From Mesorhizobium sp. AR02 (GTDB taxonomy: Bacteria > Pseudomonadota > Alphaproteobacteria > Rhizobiales > Rhizobiaceae), in the NCBI RefSeq assembly GCF_024746835.1, contig NZ_CP080531.1:3286001-3350000 (forward strand): a stretch of 64,000 nucleotides of DNA, written 5' to 3'. The notes under the pieces are model-generated. The model was given only the letters and a program-made list of their open reading frames with translations. It did not search any database and had not been told where the DNA came from. Made by a program: the position numbers and the translations under genes. Positions 10,648 to 19,861 of the stretch are shown here, piece by piece. Within the stretch, counting starts at the first letter, position 1. Every line of letters begins with the position of its first letter.

Positions 10648-10712
10648 CAGGGCGCATCGGCCAATTGTGGCATGAGATGCCGGCAAAAGAACCGTCAGGG
10701 ACTCTAACTAGC

Positions 10713-12065
10713 ATGGCAGGAAATTACTTCGGCACCGACGGCATTCGCGGGCGCGCCAACAAGTTTCCGATGACCGCTGAAATCGCCATGCGCGTCGGCA
10801 TGGCCGCGGGGCTTTCGTTCCAGCGTGGCAGCCACCGCCATCGTGTCGTTCTCGGCAAGGACACCAGGCTTTCCGGCTACATGATCGAGAATGCGATGGT
10901 GGCCGGTCTTTGTGCCGCCGGCATGGATGTGTTCCTGCTCGGCCCGATCCCGACCCCGGCCGTTGCCATGCTGGTGCGTTCACTGCGCGCCGATATCGGT
11001 GTCATGATCTCGGCTTCGCACAATCCCTATTACGACAATGGGATCAAGCTGTTCGGTCCGGACGGCTACAAGCTCTCCGACGTGATCGAAGAGCGCATCG
11101 AGAGCATGCTCGACAAGGATATCGAGCTGGGGCTTGCCGATTCCGACGGGCTTGGCCGCGCCAAGCGCGTCGACGGCGTGCATGACCGCTATATCGAATT
11201 CGCCAAGCGCACCCTGCCGCGCTCGATGTCGCTTTCGGGCCTCAGGATCGTCGTCGATTGCGCCAATGGCGCGGCCTACAAGGTGGCGCCCGAGGCGCTG
11301 TGGGAGCTCGGCGCCGAAGTCGTGGCCATCAATGTCGAACCCAACGGCTTCAACATCAACAAGGAATGCGGCTCGACCCATCCGGCCGGCCTGCAGAAGA
11401 AAGTGCATGAAGTGCGCGCCGATATCGGCATCGCGCTCGATGGCGATGCCGACCGGGTCGTCATCGTCGACGAGAATGGTGCGATCGTCGACGGCGACCA
11501 GATCATGGCGCTGATCGCCGAGTCCTGGCACCAGAGCGGACGGCTTGCCGGCGGCGGCGTGGTTTCCACGGTCATGTCCAATCTCGGCCTCGAACGCTTC
11601 CTCGGCGACATGAAGCTGCAGCTACACCGCACCAAGGTCGGCGATCGCTATGTCGTGGAGCATATGCGCGCGCATGGGCTCAATGTCGGCGGCGAGCAGT
11701 CGGGCCACATCGTGCTGTCGGATTTCTCGACCACCGGCGATGGCCTGGTGTCGGCGCTGCAGGTGCTGGCCTGCATCAAGCGCCAGGGCCGTCCGGTCAG
11801 CGAACTGTCGAAGAAGTTCGAACCGGTGCCGCAACTCCTGAAGAACGTTCGCATTGCTGGCGGCAAGCCGCTCGAGGAAGCTCCGGTCAAAGCCGCCATC
11901 GAGGATGCACGCAACCGTCTCGGCAAGGCCGGGCGGCTGGTCATCCGTCCGTCCGGCACCGAGCCGCTGATCCGTGTCATGGCCGAGGGCGACGATCCGC
12001 AGCTGGTCGAGGCCGTCGTCAACGACATCGTCGAGGTCATCTCGGAGACCCGCAGCGCCGCCTGA
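10713..12065 (+). CDS. glmM: Phosphoglucosamine mutase GlmM
   Basis: Cytoplasmic enzyme converting glucosamine-6-phosphate to glucosamine-1-phosphate for UDP-GlcNAc, the precursor of peptidoglycan and lipopolysaccharide. The start at 10713 gives [13 protein letters not shown], the canonical GlmM N-terminus. The catalytic phosphoserine is Ser102 in ISASHNP, the metal loop DGDADR is at 243-248, the sugar-binding GEQSGH follows, and the C-terminal phosphate loop is RPSGTEP. It has 450 residues, as usual for the family. A possible upstream extension to 10665 has no homology value. A terminator follows at 12115. Confidence 0.97.
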   Translation: MAGNYFGTDGIRGRANKFPMTAEIAMRVGMAAGLSFQRGSHRHRVVLGKDTRLSGYMIENAMVAGLCAAGMDVFLLGPIPTPAVAMLVRSLRADIGVMISASHNPYYDNGIKLFGPDGYKLSDVIEERIESMLDKDIELGLADSDGLGRAKRVDGVHDRYIEFAKRTLPRSMSLSGLRIVVDCANGAAYKVAPEALWELGAEVVAINVEPNGFNINKECGSTHPAGLQKKVHEVRADIGIALDGDADRVVIVDENGAIVDGDQIMALIAESWHQSGRLAGGGVVSTVMSNLGLERFLGDMKLQLHRTKVGDRYVVEHMRAHGLNVGGEQSGHIVLSDFSTTGDGLVSALQVLACIKRQGRPVSELSKKFEPVPQLLKNVRIAGGKPLEEAPVKAAIEDARNRLGKAGRLVIRPSGTEPLIRVMAEGDDPQLVEAVVNDIVEVISETRSAA

Positions 12066-12114
12066 TCTCCGGCGTACCCTCAGCGCGTCACGCCGCCGCT
12101 CTCCGGCTGCATCC

Positions 12115-12141
12115 AAGCCCGCCCTTCCGGCGGGCTTTTTT
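12115..12141 (+). terminator. Rho-independent terminator after glmM
   Basis: AAGCCCGCC / GGCGGGCTT stem with a short loop followed by a T6 run. Confidence 0.88.
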
Positions 12142-12225
12142 CGTTGGCAGGAGAACCGGTCCCCAGGCTGTCGAAATCATCCCCGAATCCTCCGAATTTT
12201 AGAGATTCGTGGTTAATCGACAGGG

Positions 12226-12240
12226 TTAAACGCCTTTTAA
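12226..12240 (+). promoter_or_regulatory. Exact CtrA full site upstream of the first outer-membrane protein gene
   Basis: TTAA-ACGCCTT-TTAA matches the CtrA consensus TTAA-N7-TTAA exactly, 82 bases before the ATG. Two GANTC sites (12185, 12204) and a DnaA-box-like TTATCCACG (12254) are nearby, a combination often seen at cell-cycle-controlled promoters. Confidence 0.55.
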
Positions 12241-12322
12241 CTTTTGCAATTCATTATCCACGCTTGAAAGCCAATCTCATTCGGACGCGATCGCGTTCCG
12301 AGGGTTCCTAGGGGTGACAAGC

Positions 12323-13162
12323 ATGTTCAATACAGCAAGAAAGGCCCTGTTCGCGTTGCTGTTCGCGGGCCTGGCCTGGCCAGTTTTCGCAGCCGACCTG
12401 CCCGAGCCGCAGGTCGAAGAAGCGCCACCGCCGGTCTATGAGCAGCCGGCCGATGTCGGCGGCTGGTATATCCGTGGCGACCTCGACTACCACAAGTCGA
12501 GCGTACGCGGCATCGACTACATGACCTACACTGTCGATCCCTGTAACTGTTCGGTGACGCCCGGCGGCAAGAGTTTCGACTACGGCAAGCTCAAGGGTGG
12601 CTTCTCGCTCGGCGGCGGCGTCGGCTACAAGATCAACGATCACTTCCGCACCGACGTGACCGCCGACTACTGGTTCAAGTCGAACTTCAACGGCGGTACC
12701 TCGGATCTCGTCTCGACTTCGGTCGAAGCGTCGAAGATGAGCGCCTTCTTGCTGCTCGCCAACGCCTATGTCGATATCGGCACCTGGCACGGCATCACGC
12801 CTTATGTCGGCGCCGGCATCGGCGGCGCGCATGTCAAATGGGATACCGTCTATGACCCGACGCCGGGCGCTACCGAGCGCAATCCGGGAGCGTCCAACTG
12901 GCGCTTCGCCTACGCCCTTATGGCCGGCGCTTCCTACTGCCTGACCGACAAGGTCATCCTCGATGCTGGCTATCGCTTCTCCCATATCCAGGGCGGCCGC
13001 ATGTTCGAGTGGGATGTGACCAGCTCCGGCCCAGGTTTCGACCGCGGCATCAACACTCACGAGGTACGCGGCGGCCTGCGCTATCAGTTCGGTGGCAATA
13101 ATGGGTGCGCTGCACCGGTGGTTGCCTACCAGCCCGAACCCGAGCCGGTCTATACCAAGTAA
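12323..13162 (+). CDS. Outer-membrane beta-barrel protein (Omp25/Omp31-like)
   Basis: A 279-residue exported protein. The ATG at 12323 follows a GGGG ribosome-binding tract and gives a signal peptide cleaved after VFA. The mature part alternates hydrophobic strands with GYKINDHFRTDVTADYWF, YVDIGTWHGITPYVGAGIGG and VILDAGYRFSHIQGG, typical of a small eight-stranded porin-like barrel. The last strand ends at RYQF, but a tail of about 20 residues (ending EPEPVYTK) follows, which is unusual because barrels generally end on an aromatic residue. It is similar in design to the next gene. Exact ligand or role unknown. An alternative GTG start lies at 12314. Confidence 0.85.
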   Translation: MFNTARKALFALLFAGLAWPVFAADLPEPQVEEAPPPVYEQPADVGGWYIRGDLDYHKSSVRGIDYMTYTVDPCNCSVTPGGKSFDYGKLKGGFSLGGGVGYKINDHFRTDVTADYWFKSNFNGGTSDLVSTSVEASKMSAFLLLANAYVDIGTWHGITPYVGAGIGGAHVKWDTVYDPTPGATERNPGASNWRFAYALMAGASYCLTDKVILDAGYRFSHIQGGRMFEWDVTSSGPGFDRGINTHEVRGGLRYQFGGNNGCAAPVVAYQPEPEPVYTK

Positions 13163-13186
13163 GACTTTCACGACCGAATGTCCGCG

Positions 13187-13213
13187 AACCGCCCGGCTCA
13201 GCCGGGCGGTTTT
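13187..13213 (+). terminator. Terminator after the first outer-membrane protein gene
   Basis: AACCGCCCGGC / GCCGGGCGGTT stem with a TCA loop, followed by TTT. Confidence 0.85.
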
Positions 13214-13276
13214 CGTTTGAGTTGTCGCCAATGACGTGCCTGGAAACGGAGGTCAATTTTGGCCGTCATGCGTTAG

Positions 13277-13374
13277 ACCGGTTCACCGTTTCACGGAAAC
13301 GCCGAACCGTTCTAACTCTTGGTTTTGACGCAATTCCGGACGGAGAACCGTTTCACACTTTCCTGGAATTGCTC
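13277..13374. repeat. Mosaic palindromic intergenic repeat, family A, copy 2
   Basis: GGTTCACCGTTTC facing GAAACGCCGAACC, then GCAATTCC facing GGAATTGC. It shares the core of copy 1 at 9235 but has the simple loop GGACGGAGAACC. It lies just before the CtrA site of the next gene. Confidence 0.8.
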
Positions 13375-13407
13375 CAGCGAAATCAATTCGCTAACGCTCT
13401 GTTAGCC

Positions 13408-13422
13408 TTAACCGTGACTTAA
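13408..13422 (+). promoter_or_regulatory. Exact CtrA full site upstream of the second outer-membrane protein gene
   Basis: TTAA-CCGTGAC-TTAA matches TTAA-N7-TTAA exactly. A further TTAA half-site sits at 13432. The site is 79 bases before the ATG, almost the same distance as for the paralogue upstream. Confidence 0.55.
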
Positions 13423-13501
13423 CCACTATGGTTAACAATGCTTCCTGAAACGATGGCTGCTGGGTTGATTGCAGGTGTCGCCAAATCCGGGAGTCGGGAC
13501 C

Positions 13502-14266
13502 ATGACACTCACATCGCGTATTGTGCTGGCGCTTGCCGGATTCGGGCTTTTGCCGCTGACATCCGCATTCGCCGCCGACTATGATCCGCCGATCTATGCT
13601 GACCAGGCGCCCGACTATGTGCCGGTCGAGGTCGGCTCGGGCTGGTATCTGCGTGGTGATGTCTCCTATCTGGTGCAGAAGAGCTTCAAGAACGACGACT
13701 TTGCCTTCACGCCGGCGAGCTTCGACGAGAAAGAAGATCCGATCTTTGCCAGCATCGGCTTTGGCTATCACTTCAACGATTATCTGCGCGCCGATCTCAA
13801 TCTCGGCTATCTGCCCGGCAACAAGATTGGCGTCGGCTATGACGATTCGGGGACCACGGTAGCGTACACCCAGGCGTCGGCCGACCTGAAGAATTACGCG
13901 TATTCGCTCATGCTCAACGGCTATGTCGACCTTGGTACCTATGTCGGGATCACACCTTATGTGGGCGGTGGCGTCGGCATCGTGCAGAGCACACGCAAGC
14001 TTTCGGCGAGCTATTTCACCAACAATAGCGACCCCACCGACGATTTCGTCCAGAGCGACGACAAGACGCAGTATTCCTTCGCCTATACGCTGAATGCGGG
14101 CCTTGCCTACCAGGTGACGAAGAACGTTTCCGTCGATCTGGGCTATCAGTATTTCTCCGCCCCGGATGCCGAATATGTCACGGCTGAAAGCCTGACCTCC
14201 TATCCGGTCAAAAAGGGGATCAGCAATCACCAGGTCAAGCTCGGGCTGCGCTACGATCTCTGGTAG
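13502..14266 (+). CDS. Outer-membrane beta-barrel protein, paralogue of the preceding gene
   Basis: A 254-residue protein with a signal peptide cleaved after AFA; the mature N-terminus ADYDPPIYADQAPDYVPVE resembles the previous protein's. Strand motifs include GSGWYLRGDVSYLVQ, IGFGYHFNDYLRADLNLGY, GYVDLGTYVGITPYVGGGVG and NVSVDLGYQYFSA. It ends RYDLW, with the terminal aromatic residue expected for BAM-assembled barrels. Start at 13502 is chosen because it gives the signal peptide directly; an upstream reading from 13469 adds 11 implausible residues. A weak GGCGGA/TCCGCC hairpin follows at about 14291-14311. Confidence 0.85.
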   Translation: MTLTSRIVLALAGFGLLPLTSAFAADYDPPIYADQAPDYVPVEVGSGWYLRGDVSYLVQKSFKNDDFAFTPASFDEKEDPIFASIGFGYHFNDYLRADLNLGYLPGNKIGVGYDDSGTTVAYTQASADLKNYAYSLMLNGYVDLGTYVGITPYVGGGVGIVQSTRKLSASYFTNNSDPTDDFVQSDDKTQYSFAYTLNAGLAYQVTKNVSVDLGYQYFSAPDAEYVTAESLTSYPVKKGISNHQVKLGLRYDLW

Positions 14267-14382
14267 GCCTGGGGCAAATCGGGACTTAGCGGCGGATCCC
14301 TGCGGTCCGCCGTTTGCGTTTTGAAATCACGCGATCCTGATCGCGGATCGCCGGTATCCCGGCAGCGACAAAAACTTTCCTC

Positions 14383-14411
14383 TTGACGCCCGAGGCCTGA
14401 ACGCATATCGC
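14383..14411 (+). promoter_or_regulatory. Putative serC promoter
   Basis: CTTGACG (-35 TTGACG at 14383-14388) followed at 17 bases by TATCGC. The -35 matches the rhizobial sigma-70 pattern CTTGAC well; the -10 is weak. It would place the transcript start just before the leader hairpin. Confidence 0.35.
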
Positions 14412-14414
14412 CGT

Positions 14415-14467
14415 CCGTGGGCCACCCCTCCCCAACGAGGGGCCACTATCTGGAAGGATAGACCACG
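14415..14467 (+). promoter_or_regulatory. serC 5' leader with hairpin next to the ribosome-binding site
   Basis: CCCCTC (14425-14430) pairs with GAGGGG (14437-14442) just ahead of the GGAAGGAT ribosome-binding tract. A conserved serC leader RNA motif has been described in alphaproteobacteria upstream of serC-serA operons; this leader is a candidate by position and form. I cannot verify the consensus here. Confidence 0.4.
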
Positions 14468-15643
14468 ATGACGACGCATACGAAGCCCGGACTCCGTCCG
14501 GCAAACCCCAATTTCTCCTCAGGTCCCTGCGCAAAACGTCCCGGCTGGTCGGTCGAGGCGTTGAAGAATGCCGCGCTCGGCCGTTCCCATCGCGCCAAGA
14601 TCGGCAAGACCAAGCTCGAACAGGCGATCGAGCTGACGCGCGAAATCCTTCAGGTCCCGGCAGACTACCGCATCGGCATCGTGCCAGCGTCGGACACCGG
14701 TGCGGTCGAGATGGCGCTGTGGTCGCTGCTCGGTGAGCGCGGCGTCGACATGGTCGCCTGGGAAAGCTTCGGCTCCGGCTGGGTCACCGATGTGGTCAAG
14801 CAGTTGAAGCTGCCCGACGTGCGCAAACTCGAGGCCGGCTATGGCGAGTTGCCGGATCTGGCCAAGATCGATTTCGACCGCGACGTGGTCTTCACCTGGA
14901 ACGGCACGACGTCGGGCGTACGTGTGCCGAACGGCGATTTCATCCCTGCCGATCGCCAGGGCCTGACCATTTGCGACGCCACTTCAGCGGCGTTCGCGCA
15001 AAGGCTCGATTTCGAAAAGCTCGATGTCGTCACCTTCTCCTGGCAGAAAGTGCTGGGCGGCGAGGGCGCGCATGGCATGCTGATCCTGTCGCCCCGCGCG
15101 GTCGCGCGGCTGGAGGGCTACAAGCCTTCATGGCCGCTGCCGAAAATCTTCCGCCTGACCTCGGGCGGCAAGCTGATCGAGGGCATCTTCAAGGGCGAGA
15201 CCATCAACACGCCGTCGATGCTGTGCGTCGAGGACTATCTCGACGCACTCCACTGGGCAAAGTCGATCGGCGGCCTCGATGCTCTGGTCGCCAGGGCGGA
15301 TGCCAATGCGGCCGTCCTCGATGGCTTTGTCGGCAAATCATCCTGGCTCGGCCATCTCGCCGCCCAACCGGCGACGCGGTCGAACACGTCCGTATGCCTG
15401 TCCTTCACCGATCCGGATATTGCGGCACTCGACGCCGACGGACAGGCGGCTTTCGCCAAGGGGCTGGTCTCGGCGCTCGACAAGGAAGGTGTCGCCTATG
15501 ACATCGGCTCCTATCGCGACGCACCCGCCGGCCTGCGCATCTGGTGCGGCGCGACGGTCGAGACATCAGATCTCGAAGCGCTGCTGCCCTGGCTTGACTG
15601 GGCCTTCGCCGCGCAGAAGGCGTCGCTGAAAGCGGCGGCCTGA
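14468..15643 (+). CDS. serC: Phosphoserine aminotransferase SerC
   Basis: Class V PLP-dependent aminotransferase making O-phosphoserine from 3-phosphohydroxypyruvate and glutamate, the second step of serine synthesis; it may also serve pyridoxal phosphate synthesis. It has 391 residues, with the N-terminal [17 protein letters not shown] typical of the alphaproteobacterial type. The PLP lysine is Lys194 in [12 protein letters not shown], and a cofactor-contacting DATSAAF precedes it. A GGAAGGAT ribosome-binding site precedes the ATG. serA follows 61 bases downstream after a palindrome, so the two form an operon with differential control possible. Confidence 0.97.
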   Translation: MTTHTKPGLRPANPNFSSGPCAKRPGWSVEALKNAALGRSHRAKIGKTKLEQAIELTREILQVPADYRIGIVPASDTGAVEMALWSLLGERGVDMVAWESFGSGWVTDVVKQLKLPDVRKLEAGYGELPDLAKIDFDRDVVFTWNGTTSGVRVPNGDFIPADRQGLTICDATSAAFAQRLDFEKLDVVTFSWQKVLGGEGAHGMLILSPRAVARLEGYKPSWPLPKIFRLTSGGKLIEGIFKGETINTPSMLCVEDYLDALHWAKSIGGLDALVARADANAAVLDGFVGKSSWLGHLAAQPATRSNTSVCLSFTDPDIAALDADGQAAFAKGLVSALDKEGVAYDIGSYRDAPAGLRIWCGATVETSDLEALLPWLDWAFAAQKASLKAAA

Positions 15644-15649
15644 GATTTC

Positions 15650-15671
15650 ATGGCGGCCCGCGGGCCGCCAT
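15650..15671 (+). repeat. Perfect palindrome between serC and serA
   Basis: ATGGCGGCCCG followed directly by its reverse complement CGGGCCGCCAT. It lies 7 bases past the serC stop and is followed by TTTCCCC, too few Ts for a strong terminator. It may stabilise the serC message or attenuate readthrough into serA. Confidence 0.6.
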
Positions 15672-15704
15672 TTCCCCGACAATCCCATTTTCAAGGAGGC
15701 CGCC

Positions 15705-17306
15705 ATGGCGCCCCGCGTTCTCGTCTCTGACAAACTCTCTCCCACCGCCGTGCAGATCTTCAAGGATCGCGGCGTCGAGGTCGACTATCTGCCCGACCTC
15801 GGCAAAGACAAGGAAAAGCTGCTCGAAGTGATCGGCCAGTATGACGGTCTCGCCATCCGCTCGGCGACCAAGGTCACCGAGAAGCTGATCAGCGCCGCCA
15901 CGAACCTCAAGGTCATCGGCCGCGCCGGTATCGGCGTCGACAATGTCGATATCCCGGCGGCCAGCCGCAAGGGTATCATCGTGATGAACACGCCCTTCGG
16001 CAATTCGATCACGACGGCCGAACATGCCGTCGCGATGATCTTCGCGCTGGCGCGCCAGATCCCGGAAGCCAACGCCTCGACCCATGCCGGCAAATGGGAG
16101 AAGAACCGCTTCATGGGCGTCGAGATCACCGGCAAGACGCTCGGCGTCATCGGCTGCGGCAATATCGGCTCGATCGTCGCCACACGCGGCGTCGGCCTGA
16201 AGATGCATGTCATCGCCTTCGACCCGTTCCTGTCGGACAAGCGCGCCGAGGAACTCGGCGTCGACAAGGTCGAGCTCGACGAGCTGTTCGCCCGCGCGGA
16301 CTTCATCACGCTGCACACGCCGCTGACCGACAAGACACGCAACATCATCGATGCCGCGGCAATAGCCAAGATGAAGAAGGGCGTGCGCATCATCAACTGC
16401 GCCCGCGGCGGGCTGATCGTCGAAGCCGATCTGATCGCGGCGCTGAAGAGCGGCAAGGTGGCGGGCGCCGGCATCGACGTGTTCGAGGTCGAGCCGGCCG
16501 AGCAGAACGCCCTGTTCGGCATGGAAAACGTGGTGGCGACGCCGCATCTCGGCGCCTCGACGGCGGAAGCGCAGGAGAATGTCGCGCTGCAGGTCGCCGA
16601 GCAGATGTCGGACTATCTGATCAAGGGCGCCGTCTCCAACGCCATCAACATGCCGTCGATCACGGCGGAAGAAGCGCCGCGGCTGAAGCCCTTCGTCAAG
16701 CTAGCCGAGGTGCTCGGCGCCTTTGTCGGCCAGGTCACCGAGGATCCGATCAAGGAGGTCGAGATCCTGTTCGACGGCTCGACCGCGACGATGAATACGC
16801 GCGCGCTGATCAGTGCGGCACTTGCCGGGCTGATCCGGCCGCAGGTCGCCGATGTCAACATGGTGTCGGCGCCGATCATGGTGAAGGAGCGCGGCATCAT
16901 CGTCGCCGAGGTCAAGCGCGACAAATCGGGCGTGTTCGACGGCTACATCAAGCTGACCGTCAAGACCGAGCACAGGACGCGTTCGATCGCCGGCACCTGC
17001 TTCTCCGACGGCAAGCCGCGCTTCATCCAGATCAAGGGCATCAACCTCGACGCCGAGGTCGGCCAGCACATGCTCTACACCACCAATGCCGATGCGCCCG
17101 GCATCATCGGCCTGCTCGGCACGGTGTGCGGCGAGAACGGCGTCAACATCGCTAACTTCCAGCTTGGCCGCAACCGGCCGGGCGGCGACGCCATCGCGCT
17201 GCTCTATCTCGACGCGCCGTTCCCGGAAAAAGTGCTGGAGCAGGTGCGGGCGCACAAGTCGATCGACTCGGCCAAGCGGCTGCAGTTCGACGTGGGCGGG
17301 GTCTGA
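15705..17306 (+). CDS. serA: D-3-phosphoglycerate dehydrogenase SerA
   Basis: First enzyme of serine synthesis, oxidising 3-phosphoglycerate with NAD+. It has 533 residues, the long form with an intervening domain and a C-terminal ACT domain (about 460-530, TTNADAPGIIGLLGTVCGENG) that usually binds serine. The NAD fold has GCGNIG at 150-155; catalytic residues fit Arg234 (NCARGG), Glu263 and His281 (ATPHLGAST). An ideal AAGGAGG site sits 6 bases before the ATG. A hairpin without a T run (17331-17352) separates it from the convergent DMT gene. Confidence 0.97.
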   Translation: MAPRVLVSDKLSPTAVQIFKDRGVEVDYLPDLGKDKEKLLEVIGQYDGLAIRSATKVTEKLISAATNLKVIGRAGIGVDNVDIPAASRKGIIVMNTPFGNSITTAEHAVAMIFALARQIPEANASTHAGKWEKNRFMGVEITGKTLGVIGCGNIGSIVATRGVGLKMHVIAFDPFLSDKRAEELGVDKVELDELFARADFITLHTPLTDKTRNIIDAAAIAKMKKGVRIINCARGGLIVEADLIAALKSGKVAGAGIDVFEVEPAEQNALFGMENVVATPHLGASTAEAQENVALQVAEQMSDYLIKGAVSNAINMPSITAEEAPRLKPFVKLAEVLGAFVGQVTEDPIKEVEILFDGSTATMNTRALISAALAGLIRPQVADVNMVSAPIMVKERGIIVAEVKRDKSGVFDGYIKLTVKTEHRTRSIAGTCFSDGKPRFIQIKGINLDAEVGQHMLYTTNADAPGIIGLLGTVCGENGVNIANFQLGRNRPGGDAIALLYLDAPFPEKVLEQVRAHKSIDSAKRLQFDVGGV

Positions 17307-17361
17307 TACCGGCCTTTCCTAGAGATCAGAAGGCGCGGCCTTGGTCGCGCCTGCTTGCTGC

Positions 17362-18273
17362 TCAGCGCGTCCTGAGGCGGTCCAGCATCGCCTTCTTGCG
17401 CCCGCTGTATTCGGCGAGCGCGATGCCGCCCAGCACGAGGACGAGTGCCAGCGCCTGATAGAGCTGGAACGTTTCGCCGACGATCAGCACCGAAAGCAGC
17501 GTGCCGAAGATCGGCACCAGATTGATGAACAGGCCGGCGCGGTTGGCGCCGATCAGCTCGTTGCCCCTGATGTAGGTTATCTGCGAGATGACCGAGGCGC
17601 CGATCGCGGTGTAGACGATGACCGTCCAGCCGCGTGCATCGGGCACGATGACCTTGCCGGCAGCGACCTCCCACAGGACAAAAGGCAGCGAGGTGATGAG
17701 CGCTGCGATCGACATGGCCAGCATCAGGCTCTGCCAATGCATCACCGGCTTCAGCCGCAAGCCGACCGAATAGCCACTGTAAAGGATGACCGCCACCAGC
17801 ATGATGGCGTCGCCGAAATTGAGCTCCAGCGTCAACAGCCGGCGCGGGTCGCCGTGGCAGGCGGTCAGGACGACGCCGGCAATGGTCAGCACGACGCCGG
17901 CGATCTGCGCCCAGTTCACGCGCAGGCGGAAGAAGATGAAATTGGCTGTCATGATCAGGATCGGCATCGCCGCCTGTTCGATCGAGACGTTGATCGCGGT
18001 CGTGTAGTTGAGCGCCGTGTAGAAGATGGTGTTGAACAGCGTGAAGCCGCTGGCGCCCAATGCCGCCAGGACGAACCAGTGTTTGCGCACCACCGGCCAA
18101 TCCTCCTGGATCGTGCGCCAGCCGATCGGCAGCAGGATCGCCACTGCCAACACCCAGCGCAGGAAGACCAGCATCATCGGCGAGACGTGATCGACCGCAA
18201 GCTTGCCGGCCACCGAATTGCCGCCCCACAGCAAGGTGGTGAGCAGCAGGAATATGTAGGCGCTTCGATGCAT
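17362..18273 (-). CDS. DMT-family (EamA) permease
   Basis: An inner-membrane protein of about 303 residues from the ATG at 18273, with about ten hydrophobic helices arranged as two EamA repeats. The first repeat begins YIFLLLTTLLWGGNSVAGKLAV, and the second has the FINLVPIFGTLLSVLIVGE signature with the conserved proline. EamA proteins usually export amino acids or other small metabolites; the substrate cannot be inferred. The frame extends upstream to 18333, but that adds a charged, non-membrane segment. It is divergent from purA and convergent with serA. Confidence 0.88.
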   Translation of the reverse strand: MHRSAYIFLLLTTLLWGGNSVAGKLAVDHVSPMMLVFLRWVLAVAILLPIGWRTIQEDWPVVRKHWFVLAALGASGFTLFNTIFYTALNYTTAINVSIEQAAMPILIMTANFIFFRLRVNWAQIAGVVLTIAGVVLTACHGDPRRLLTLELNFGDAIMLVAVILYSGYSVGLRLKPVMHWQSLMLAMSIAALITSLPFVLWEVAAGKVIVPDARGWTVIVYTAIGASVISQITYIRGNELIGANRAGLFINLVPIFGTLLSVLIVGETFQLYQALALVLVLGGIALAEYSGRKKAMLDRLRTR

Positions 18274-18486
18274 CGCGGGATTCCGGCCGCGACGGACGCG
18301 TTGCGGTGTTTGCCGGCCTATTGCCCCCATCAACCCAAGTAAATGATGTCAAAGCCGAAAATTGTTGTGCCTCAGGGCATTTTCGGCGGCAAAGAAAGGT
18401 CGCACTCGCGAGGTCTTGACGCTATAGAGGCCTGTCGTTTCGAACCATATCCAAGCCGCTTGGCGGCGTGTCAAGGGAAAAGAAAC

Positions 18487-19785
<1,299 letters not shown>

Positions 19786-19861
19786 TTTCTGAAGCCTTTC
19801 CGGGCATCGCGGCTGATTTGCGGGGGCCGGCGCGGAAGCAAAAATACAGGTCGACTGAAGC

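Noticed and set aside
17331..17352. Terminator after serA
   Set aside because: AGGCGCG...CGCGCCT pairs but has no following T run on either strand, so it was not listed as a terminator.
17341..18342. 333-codon plus-strand frame over the DMT permease
   Set aside because: His/Gln/Asp-rich shadow of a membrane protein gene; the minus-strand EamA reading is clearly the real one.
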